From JBFLVQ01 sp040758525 (GTDB lineage: Bacteria > Acidobacteriota > Blastocatellia > Chloracidobacteriales > JADJPF01), in NCBI GenBank assembly GCA_040758525.1, contig JBFLVQ010000042.1, positions 1-27,515 of the forward strand: a stretch of DNA of 27,515 nt, read 5' to 3'. The position numbers were made by a program, and so were the translations under genes. This document shows positions 22,102 through 27,515 of this stretch, in pieces. The first letter of the stretch is position 1. Every line of letters begins with the position of its first letter. The notes under the pieces were generated by a model. That model made no database searches. It was not told the origin of the DNA and saw nothing but the letters and a program-made list of their open reading frames with translations.

Positions 22102-23022
22102 GTGAATTCTCAAGAAGCTGTGCAAGAGAGCATATATGCACGCGCCTATGCAAAGATTAATTGGTGGCTAGCCGTAGGCGAGCGGCGTGCGGATGGCTAC
22201 CATGATTTACAAACTCTCTTTCAAACTATTGATCTATATGATGAACTCTCTTTCACACGAGCTACTGACTTATTACTTGAACTTGATAGTAATACATTAT
22301 TAGAGACAGGTGATAAAAATTTGGTGCTGCGCGCTGCCCGTGCCTTGCAAGTGGCTGCCTATAGCAACAGTGCTAATCTTCCTGGAGCATATATACGACT
22401 AAAGAAATCTATCCCGATTGCGGCTGGGTTGGGTGGGGGCAGTGCTGATGCCGCAGTCACGCTACTTGCACTCAATCAACTTTGGCGATGTCAGTTGGTA
22501 ACTGCTGAACTGGTTGAGATCGCGGCCCAACTAGGATCAGATGTGCCATTCTTTCTTACTGGGGGTACTGCCTGGGGCGAAGGACGCGGCACGCAGATTA
22601 CACCGCTTAATGATCTTGCTGTGGATGCATTGCTACTAGTAAACCCTGGGGTGGAGATATCGACAGCCGCCGTTTATCAGGAATTCGATAGATTGACAAA
22701 AAAGAATCGAGATACTATACTGCCCACTTGCTCTTTTCCAGCTATTTACGACATGGTGTTTACACAGCCGCTTAATTCACTGATGCCGGTGGTAACTTCG
22801 CTTTATCCTGTGGTTGCCGAAGTAGAGACGCGGCTGCGTGAGCTAGGCGGAGAGCCAGTATTGATGTCAGGCAGTGGTGCAACTGTGTGGGCGCGTTTTC
22901 CTACACATACACAGTTACGGTTAGCTGCAGCACAGTTACACTCAACTGGTTGGCGGGTTGTTGAAACACGTACGGTATCCCGCCATGAGTATAAGAGTAA
23001 GGTAATTACAGTTGACCATTGA
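22102..23022 (+). CDS. ispE: 4-diphosphocytidyl-2-C-methyl-D-erythritol kinase
   Basis: A 306-residue GHMP kinase that phosphorylates CDP-methylerythritol in the MEP pathway of isoprenoid synthesis. The N-terminal AYAKINWWLAVGERRADGYHDLQT and the ATP-binding glycine loop PIAAGLGGGSADAAVTLLAL (near residue 110) are diagnostic; LGSDVPFFLTGGTAWGEGRG and VLMSGSGATVWARF are the other GHMP motifs. The GTG start at 22102 is preceded by AAGGA at 8 bases. It opens the housekeeping run that continues with prs, rplY and pth. The gap to prs (182 bases) is longer than the others and contains the tRNA-Gln-like sequence. Confidence is high. Confidence 0.96.
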   Translation: MNSQEAVQESIYARAYAKINWWLAVGERRADGYHDLQTLFQTIDLYDELSFTRATDLLLELDSNTLLETGDKNLVLRAARALQVAAYSNSANLPGAYIRLKKSIPIAAGLGGGSADAAVTLLALNQLWRCQLVTAELVEIAAQLGSDVPFFLTGGTAWGEGRGTQITPLNDLAVDALLLVNPGVEISTAAVYQEFDRLTKKNRDTILPTCSFPAIYDMVFTQPLNSLMPVVTSLYPVVAEVETRLRELGGEPVLMSGSGATVWARFPTHTQLRLAAAQLHSTGWRVVETRTVSRHEYKSKVITVDH

Positions 23023-23081
23023 AGGATGACGCTAAGCCTGTCATTCTGTAGCCTGAGAGTAATGCGACCAAGCAGTAACGT

Positions 23082-23145
23082 TAGAGAGTCGCCAAGTGGT
23101 AGGGCAAAAACGGTCTCTAGCACCGATTCCTCTCTCTGTTCTCTA
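23082..23145 (+). pseudogene. Decayed tRNA-Gln-like sequence between ispE and prs
   Basis: The segment TCGCCAAGTGGTAGGGCA (23089-23106) differs from the common bacterial tRNA-Gln D-arm by one base. It is followed by CGGT-CTCTAGC-ACCG (23111-23125), matching the tRNA-Gln anticodon stem CGGT/ACCG around a 7-base loop in which positions 34-36 read CTA instead of CTG/TTG. TAGAGAG (23082-23088) can pair with TTCTCTA (23139-23145). Three extra A's precede the anticodon stem, the GTTC of a T-loop survives (23138-23141), but no T-stem forms and no CCA follows. It therefore looks like a tRNA relic, not a working tRNA. Chance resemblance cannot be ruled out without a covariance-model search. Confidence 0.45.
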
Positions 23146-23204
23146 CCGTCTGCTACGGTCTTTAGCTGTTGGAATAACACGATATCGAATTAGGGAGAAA
23201 AGCG

Positions 23205-24146
23205 GTGAATGGCGTACTAGTGTTTTCTGGTAATGCGAATCGGCCGCTCGCTGAAGAGATCTGTCGCAACCTTAAGATTCATCTTGGGGAAGCAAACACA
23301 AGCCGCTTCAGCGATGGCGAGTTCAACTTTCAGATATTGCAAAATGTGCGCGGCGCGGATGTCTTTATCATCCAGCCCACCTGCCCGCCGGTCGATTCGT
23401 ACGTTATGGAGCTATTGATTATGCTTGATGCCTTCCGACGGTCTTCCGCCGATCGCATTACAGCAGTAATCCCTTACTACGGCTATGGACGCAAAGATCG
23501 CAAAGATAAGCCACGTGTGCCAATCTCTGCCAAGTTGATTGCTAATCTGATTATGGCAGCGGGCGCCAACCGTGTACTAACAATGGATCTGCATGCTGGT
23601 CAGATTCAGGGGTTCTTTGATATTCCGGTTGATCATCTCTTTGCTGCCCCTGTGTTGATAGACTATTTTGCTAAGAAGCAGATCCCAGAGCTGGTGGTAG
23701 TCTCGCCAGACACGGGTGGCGCTGAACGCGCACGTGCCTATGCCAAGCGTCTCAATGCAGAACTTGCGCTCGCTGATAAACGGCGCGCCAAGGATCGCGC
23801 CAATGTAGTAGAAGTAATGAATATTGTCGGTGATGTGCGCGGTCGTAACACTCTTATTATTGATGATATGGTCGATACAGCAGGCTCTCTAACACAGGTC
23901 GCAGTGGCCTTAAAGCAAGAAGGCGCCGAAGAGATCTATGCCTGCTGTACTCATCCAGTGCTTTCCGGCCCAGCATTAGAGCGTATTGAGGCGTCGCCTA
24001 TCAAGGAACTAGTGGTTACTAACTCAATTCCTCTCGGCCGTGCTGCCGATTCTGCTAAGATTACTTGCTTGAGCGTAGCCAAGCTACTTGCAGAAGCGAT
24101 CAAGTCGATCCATGACGAGACTTCCGTGAGTAAACTTTTTATTTAA
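23205..24146 (+). CDS. prs: Ribose-phosphate pyrophosphokinase
   Basis: A 313-residue PRPP synthetase, making phosphoribosyl pyrophosphate from ribose 5-phosphate and ATP for nucleotide, histidine and tryptophan synthesis. It starts NGVLVFSGNANRPLAEEI and shows RFSDGEFNFQI, the flexible loop region IPYYGYGRKDRKDKPRVPIS, the metal-binding VLTMDLHAGQIQGFF and the PRPP-binding loop NTLIIDDMVDTAGSL. Length and motifs are of the class I type. The GTG start (23205) is preceded by AGGGAGA. The 182 bases between it and ispE hold a tRNA-Gln-like relic and a small ACCGT/ACGGT hairpin (23145-23159). Confidence 0.96.
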   Translation: MNGVLVFSGNANRPLAEEICRNLKIHLGEANTSRFSDGEFNFQILQNVRGADVFIIQPTCPPVDSYVMELLIMLDAFRRSSADRITAVIPYYGYGRKDRKDKPRVPISAKLIANLIMAAGANRVLTMDLHAGQIQGFFDIPVDHLFAAPVLIDYFAKKQIPELVVVSPDTGGAERARAYAKRLNAELALADKRRAKDRANVVEVMNIVGDVRGRNTLIIDDMVDTAGSLTQVAVALKQEGAEEIYACCTHPVLSGPALERIEASPIKELVVTNSIPLGRAADSAKITCLSVAKLLAEAIKSIHDETSVSKLFI

Positions 24147-24170
24147 TCGACTGTTTATGGAGCAAGCGCC

Positions 24171-24818
24171 ATGATAACAGATATTACTGTAGAAGCTAAA
24201 TTAAGAACACGCACTGGGTCAGCCGACTCACGTCGTCTGCGCCGTCAAGGACTGATACCAGCTACGGTCTATGGCGATCGCCAAGACCCTCTATCAGTAG
24301 CAATAGATGCCAAACAGATCACAGGTATTTTACGGTCTGAATCGGGTCATAACACGATCTTCAAATTGCAGCCGCCCAACCAGGAAGCATCAATCGTGAT
24401 GATCAAAGATTGGCAACTCGATCCTGTTCGCGGCAAGCTTATGCATGCTGATCTATTGCGTATCTCACTTACTCAGAAGCAACGCGTTAGTGTGCCGGTA
24501 GAGCTGGTTGGTGAGTCTATTGGCGTCAAACATGATGCTGGCATATTGGAGCACACATTACGCGAGCTTGAGATTGAGTGTCTACCTGCTGATATCCCGG
24601 AACATATCACGGTAGATGTGAGCAATCTAGGTCTAGGCGATCACTTGTTAGTGAAAGACCTGAAAGTGACTGGCGATATACGTGTTATCACTGGTGAAGA
24701 TCATGTGGTGGCAGCCGTGTTAGCGCCACGCGTGGCTGAGGAGACAACAGCCGTGGCGGCAACCGAAACAGCCGAGCCAGAAGTGATCAAGAAGGGTAAG
24801 ACGGAAGAGAAGGCATAA
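24171..24818 (+). CDS. rplY: 50S ribosomal protein L25 (Ctc/TL5 type)
   Basis: A 215-residue long form of L25, which binds 5S rRNA. The N-terminal domain (residues 1-~95) has AKLRTRTGSADSRRLRRQGL and IPATVYGDRQDPLSVAI, and the C-terminal TL5/CTC domain (~100-190) has VSVPVELVGESIGVKHDAGI and LEIECLPADIPEHITVDVS. A ~25-residue disordered tail rich in Ala, Glu and Lys follows. It lies 24 bases after prs and 41 bases before the chosen pth start, in the common prs-rplY-pth order. A GGAG site stands before the ATG. Confidence 0.95.
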   Translation: MITDITVEAKLRTRTGSADSRRLRRQGLIPATVYGDRQDPLSVAIDAKQITGILRSESGHNTIFKLQPPNQEASIVMIKDWQLDPVRGKLMHADLLRISLTQKQRVSVPVELVGESIGVKHDAGILEHTLRELEIECLPADIPEHITVDVSNLGLGDHLLVKDLKVTGDIRVITGEDHVVAAVLAPRVAEETTAVAATETAEPEVIKKGKTEEKA

Positions 24819-24859
24819 TAGGGTGAGGCAGTGGCACGGTCTTGTGCTTGGCGAAAGTA

Positions 24860-25438
24860 GTGAAGCTAATTGTCGGATTAGGAAATCCAGGCCGCAAATA
24901 CCAGCAGACTCGCCACAACCTGGGCTTTCTGCTTATTGATCGACTGGCTACACATGCAGGCGCAACGGCGGCGCGTGAAGAATGTCAGGCATTGGTGCAG
25001 AAAGTACCATTGGCCGATTCACCCTATCTGCTTGCCAAACCATTAACCTATATGAATCTCAGTGGGCAGGCGGTCTCCGCTCTAGTGGCTCGATATAGTG
25101 TAAATGTTACTAATGAGCTGTTGATTGTTAGTGACGATGTGGCACTACCAATAGGTAGGTTACGCCTTAGGGCACAGGGTTCGGCAGGCGGCCATAATGG
25201 TCTTAAGTCGATCATTGCAGAACTGGGCACACAACAATTTCCTCGTCTGCGACTGGGTATTCAGCCTGAACAGCAGATCGAGGATCTAGCGAATTTTGTA
25301 CTGACAAAATTCGCCGCAAGCGAGCGAGATATAGTTGAGGCAATGCTTACACGCGCCGAAGAAGCTATTAATATCTGGCTTGCTGAAGGCAGCGAACGCG
25401 CAAGTGCATTCGCTAATGCAAAAGTGATAGACGGGTAA
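24860..25438 (+). CDS. pth: Peptidyl-tRNA hydrolase
   Basis: About 192 residues; the enzyme frees tRNA from peptidyl-tRNA that drops off the ribosome. The GTG at 24860 is chosen because it gives the standard start (M)KLIVGLGNPGRKYQQTRHN; a TTG at 24842 would add six residues. The catalytic histidine is in TRHNLGFLLID, and KPLTYMNLSGQAV, ELLIVSDDVALPIGRLRLRA, GGHNGLKSI and the RLRLGI strand follow. It is the normal length. The next gap (25439-25545) holds the rpsF leader. Translation is likely coupled or weakly initiated, as no strong ribosome site is seen. Confidence 0.93.
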   Translation: MKLIVGLGNPGRKYQQTRHNLGFLLIDRLATHAGATAAREECQALVQKVPLADSPYLLAKPLTYMNLSGQAVSALVARYSVNVTNELLIVSDDVALPIGRLRLRAQGSAGGHNGLKSIIAELGTQQFPRLRLGIQPEQQIEDLANFVLTKFAASERDIVEAMLTRAEEAINIWLAEGSERASAFANAKVIDG

Positions 25439-25495
25439 ACCAGTAATGAAAAGACAGATCTTATCTGGGCACTCGTTGAGATAAACAACTTCCTT

Positions 25496-25519
25496 GCTCC
25501 GAACAGTCTGATTCGGGGC
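25496..25519 (+). other. Leader hairpin upstream of rpsF
   Basis: GCTCCGAA (25496-25503) pairs with TTCGGGGC (25512-25519) with one wobble and an 8-base loop. It is followed by TTTATAG and then the rpsF ribosome site. In other bacteria an S6:S18 complex binds a leader RNA here and represses the operon; I see a CCG in the stem but cannot confirm that motif. It could also be a weak attenuator. Confidence 0.3.
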
Positions 25520-25530
25520 TTTATAGCCAT

Positions 25531-25537
25531 AAGGAGG
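25531..25537 (+). promoter_or_regulatory. Ribosome binding site that fixes the rpsF TTG start
   Basis: A perfect AAGGAGG lies 8 bases before the TTG at 25546, which begins the conserved RTYEVPFIV of S6. It shows that TTG is the real start codon. Confidence 0.85.
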
Positions 25538-25545
25538 AATTAACC

Positions 25546-26022
25546 TTGAGAACATATGAAGTGCCATTTATTGTGGCACCCAATATTGATGATGAAGAGA
25601 TCGAACGACTGATCAGTCAGTTTGAACAGGTAGTGGCTGACAAGGGTGGTAAGGTGGTAAAGGTTGATCGTATAGGTCGCCGCCGCCTTGCTTACCCAAT
25701 CCGCAAATTCCGCGAGGGCACTTATGTGTTACTAGTGGTTGAAGGCAGTGGTCGCGAGATCGCAGAGTTGGAACGTCGTCTACGCGTCACCTCGGATCAA
25801 GTACTGCGTTATATCACGATCCGTATTGATGAAGACCTAAAACGTGCTGAAAAGGTACGTAGCAAACGGCAAGCACGTAGTCTCAAGAGTCCGCGCAAGA
25901 GTGAGGGCGGTCGTGAGCGTGGTGAGCGTGGCGACCGCGGCGAGCGTGGTGATCGTGGCGAACGTAGTGATCGCGGTGAGCGTAGCGAGCGTGCCAGCGC
26001 GCCAGAAGCAGAAGGCGAATAG
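25546..26022 (+). CDS. rpsF: 30S ribosomal protein S6 with RGE-rich tail
   Basis: A 158-residue S6, longer than the usual 95-100. The core (residues 1-~100) has RTYEVPFIVAPNIDDEEIER, GRRRLAYPIRKFREGTYVLL and YITIRIDEDL, as expected. From about residue 100 it carries a highly charged extension: RSKRQARSLKSPRKSEGG, then repeats of GER/GDR/SDR triplets (roughly residues 125-150) ending in an acidic PEAEGE. The TTG start is fixed by a strong ribosome site. Its partner S18 is encoded 39 bases downstream, with no ssb gene between, unlike the common rpsF-ssb-rpsR order. Confidence 0.95.
   Translation: MRTYEVPFIVAPNIDDEEIERLISQFEQVVADKGGKVVKVDRIGRRRLAYPIRKFREGTYVLLVVEGSGREIAELERRLRVTSDQVLRYITIRIDEDLKRAEKVRSKRQARSLKSPRKSEGGRERGERGDRGERGDRGERSDRGERSERASAPEAEGE
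25914..25992 (+). repeat. Imperfect tandem repeat coding the S6 tail
   Basis: Short units of about 9 and 18 bases built on GGTGAGCGTGGCGAC-like sequence encode the alternating GER/GDR triplets of the S6 tail. The units differ at third codon positions, so the protein pattern is better kept than the DNA pattern, which suggests selection on the tail. Confidence 0.6.
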
Positions 26023-26061
26023 TTCCACAGGCATTCAACCACTAGAAAGGATAGATTAAAA

Positions 26062-26292
26062 ATGGCTTCACCAAAAAAGTATGTCAGGCGGAAGAAGGTA
26101 TGCCACTTTTGTGCTGACCGTATCGACTATATTGACTATAAAGACGACAAGCTGCTACGTCAGTATATCCCCGAGCGTGGCAAGATTTTACCTCGGCGGA
26201 TCTCTGGTGTTTGCGCAATCCATCAGCGTAAGTTGATGGAAGCGATCAAGCGTGCTCGCAATATTGCAATACTACCCTACACTACTCTGTAG
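26062..26292 (+). CDS. rpsR: 30S ribosomal protein S18
   Basis: A 76-residue S18, which pairs with S6 on the platform of the small subunit. The conserved IDYKDDKLLRQYIPERGKIL and PRRISGVCAIHQRKL, then AIKRARNIAILPYT, are clear. It has CHFC near the start and a later C-x-x-H (CAIH), the pattern expected for a zinc-binding (C+) form. The ribosome site GAAAGGAT lies upstream of the ATG. It sits between rpsF and rplI, as in most bacteria. Confidence 0.96.
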   Translation: MASPKKYVRRKKVCHFCADRIDYIDYKDDKLLRQYIPERGKILPRRISGVCAIHQRKLMEAIKRARNIAILPYTTL

Positions 26293-26326
26293 GGAGTAAC
26301 CCTTTTAGATTTAGGGGAGAAAAGTT

Positions 26327-26863
26327 ATGGCAACCATGGAAGTACTGTTAATGGAAGACCTTGATAATCTAGGAGCGCGCGGTGAGATCGTGCGCGTAAA
26401 AGCGGGCTATGGCCGCAATTACCTGCTTCCGCAGAAGCTTGCCCTTGAGGCAACGCCTGGTAACAAGCGTATGATCGAGCAGCAACGCAAAAGCTTACTG
26501 AAGCGAGAGTCAGCCGAGCGCGCCACTGCAGAGACAAAGGCCACACAATTGCGTGATCTTACCCTCAGTTTTGATCGTCGCGTGGGTGAGCATGGTGTAC
26601 TCTACGGTTCAGTAACAGCAATGGATATCGTAGCTGCGCTTGCTGAGAAAGGCTACCAGATCGATAAGCGGCATGTACTATTAAAGGAGCCGATCAAGAC
26701 GGAAGGTCAGTTTGATGTAAATGTCAAATTGCATCGCGAAGTCGTAATGCCTCTCAAAGTGTTAGTGAATCGAGAGAATAAAGAGGCAACTAAAGAGGTA
26801 GCGAAGCCAGCGGCTAAAGAAGAGACAGCTCAACCATTAGTTGGAGAGGCAGAAGCCGAGTGA
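26327..26863 (+). CDS. rplI: 50S ribosomal protein L9
   Basis: A 178-residue L9. The N-terminal rRNA-binding domain reads MEVLLMEDLDNLGARGEIVR and VKAGYGRNYLLPQKLALEAT, followed by the long connecting helix (NKRMIEQQRKSLLKRESAER) and the C-terminal domain with GVLYGSVTAMDIVAALAEKG and KEPIKTEGQFDVNVKLHREV. It is about 30 residues longer than many L9 proteins because of a Lys/Glu/Ala-rich tail. The ATG at 26327 has GGGGAG at 8 bases; the ATG at 26336 (MEVLL) is the other possible start. It closes the operon: a strong hairpin follows. Confidence 0.96.
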   Translation: MATMEVLLMEDLDNLGARGEIVRVKAGYGRNYLLPQKLALEATPGNKRMIEQQRKSLLKRESAERATAETKATQLRDLTLSFDRRVGEHGVLYGSVTAMDIVAALAEKGYQIDKRHVLLKEPIKTEGQFDVNVKLHREVVMPLKVLVNRENKEATKEVAKPAAKEETAQPLVGEAEAE

Positions 26864-26876
26864 GCTTCTGATTGTG

Positions 26877-26904
26877 AACAGGCGGGCAGCATCTCCCGCC
26901 TGTT
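26877..26904. terminator. Terminator hairpin after rplI
   Basis: AACAGGCGGG (26877-26886) pairs perfectly with CCCGCCTGTT (26895-26904) around an 8-base loop. It lies between the end of the ribosomal operon and the convergent BON gene (stop at 26908). The stem is GC-rich, but only ATATCAATCC and then CTTTT follow, so the U-tract is poor. It may serve both genes. Confidence 0.75.
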
Positions 26905-26907
26905 ATA

Positions 26908-27492
26908 TCAATCCTTTTCCACACGCAGGTTATTTACCACGCTGAAGACGCCTGAGATCTGATTGGCAAGCATTCCTGCTACGATCTTGTCGCTTCTATT
27001 TGCTACTACACCCTCCAACTTAATTCGTGAATGCTTGACGATAATATGGATCGGAGGGACCGGTTGTATTGCGTAGCGTGACAATTGTGGATGGGAAAAG
27101 AGCTGCCTATATGCTTGTGCACGTATACGATTGTCTACCGTCGAGAGCGGTAGTATCTCGATCCTATTAACAATACGTTCTACACCTTCTACATCTTCAA
27201 CTGCTTTCTCAGCATCCTTACGTAGCGAGGCACGCGCTACCTCACCACCTAACACTACGGTTTCACCATCATAATTAAAATAGAGATTGTCGAAGACACT
27301 ATAATAGGGTAGAGATGCAAGCCGTTTACGTATACGCTCTTGAATGAATGCCAAACTGCTACGGTTACCACGAGTACGTAATTGTACTTTTGCTGCACGT
27401 CTATTGTCGCGTGTTCCTGCTATTACAGGAACGATCTCGACAATGCTAAAGAGGATTGCTAAAACAAGCAACATTACTTTAGCTCGCTGCAT
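26908..27492 (-). CDS. Exported double-BON-domain protein
   Basis: A 194-residue protein with a signal peptide (VMLLVLAILFSIVEIVPVIAG, residues ~6-26, given as the hydrophobic core) and a basic linker. The first BON domain (~residues 48-115) contains IQERIRKRLASLPYYSVFDN, VVLGGEVARASLRKDAEKAV and GVERIVNRIEILP. The second (~120-192) contains IIVKHSRIKLEGVVANRSDK and GVFSVVNNLRVEKD. BON domains bind phospholipid or other envelope ligands, as in OsmY-like proteins, so a periplasmic or membrane-surface role is likely. The ATG at 27492 has a near-perfect AAGGAG ribosome site 8 bases upstream. What lies beyond is outside the window. Confidence 0.85.
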   Translation of the reverse strand: MQRAKVMLLVLAILFSIVEIVPVIAGTRDNRRAAKVQLRTRGNRSSLAFIQERIRKRLASLPYYSVFDNLYFNYDGETVVLGGEVARASLRKDAEKAVEDVEGVERIVNRIEILPLSTVDNRIRAQAYRQLFSHPQLSRYAIQPVPPIHIIVKHSRIKLEGVVANRSDKIVAGMLANQISGVFSVVNNLRVEKD

Positions 27493-27515
27493 AATTTATC
27501 TCCTTACAGAGAAAT

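Noticed and set aside
23082..23160. A functional tRNA-Gln or amber-suppressor tRNA
   Set aside because: No T-stem forms, an AAA insertion breaks the spacing and there is no discriminator-CCA end, so I list it only as a relic.
25809..26059. Open frames on other frames across the S6 tail
   Set aside because: They follow from the repetitive GER/GDR coding region and give only Arg/Ser/Pro, Ala/Thr or Val/Ala/Ser runs.
1..27515. Mobile elements, prophage or CRISPR array
   Set aside because: No transposase, integrase, phage gene, spaced direct repeats or terminal inverted repeats were seen.

Overview
This 27.5 kb window looks like chromosomal DNA from a member of the Acidobacteriota, probably near Blastocatellia. 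The best evidence is three genes for secreted VWFA-domain proteins of the acidobacterial type (TIGR03436-like). A zinc-ribbon Ser/Thr kinase fused to a receiver domain, a Ycf46-type AAA ATPase and a GTG/TTG-rich start repertoire fit this. Base composition is moderate and even. I see no transposase, phage gene or CRISPR array. The lineage is inferred from gene families, not from a marker-gene search.

Layout. 1-4042: the 3' end of glnA, an MgtC/SapB membrane protein on the opposite strand, then rarA-xseA (replication-fork and DNA-end maintenance). 4037-9000: a membrane-anchored beta-propeller protein, diverging from a type IV pilin gene with a textbook sigma-54 promoter, then a minus-strand iron-sulfur operon (cysteine desulfurase, NifU-like scaffold, DUF2203). 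9094-14118: a secreted EreA/ChaN-like protein, a glycerophosphodiester phosphodiesterase, a long pentapeptide-repeat protein, and ycf46 divergent from it.

14345-18468 is the most lineage-specific part: a small exported helical protein followed by three exported VWFA proteins. The first and third are recent paralogues. The third has its own consensus -35 box and a long, GC-rich, foldable leader. 18540-21925 (minus strand) holds a GrdB-like protein translationally coupled to an SDR epimerase/dehydratase, and the kinase-receiver fusion.

22102-26863 is a housekeeping run, ispE-prs-rplY-pth-rpsF-rpsR-rplI, joining isoprenoid and PRPP synthesis to ribosomal proteins and peptidyl-tRNA recycling. 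Between ispE and prs lies a sequence that closely resembles the D-arm and anticodon arm of tRNA-Gln but has no working T-arm. It is probably a decayed tRNA-Gln, and its anticodon position reads CTA. The window ends with an exported double-BON protein.

Four of the six convergent gene junctions carry strong hairpins without a clear U-tract, one more has a hairpin just downstream inside the neighbouring gene, and two gene pairs overlap at their 3' ends. Several starts lack a Shine-Dalgarno sequence but have a -10-like hexamer 5-8 bases upstream, suggesting leaderless transcripts. No gene-free stretch exceeds 300 bases; the longest, 6017-6298 and 17192-17454, hold the pilin promoter/leader and the third VWFA leader.
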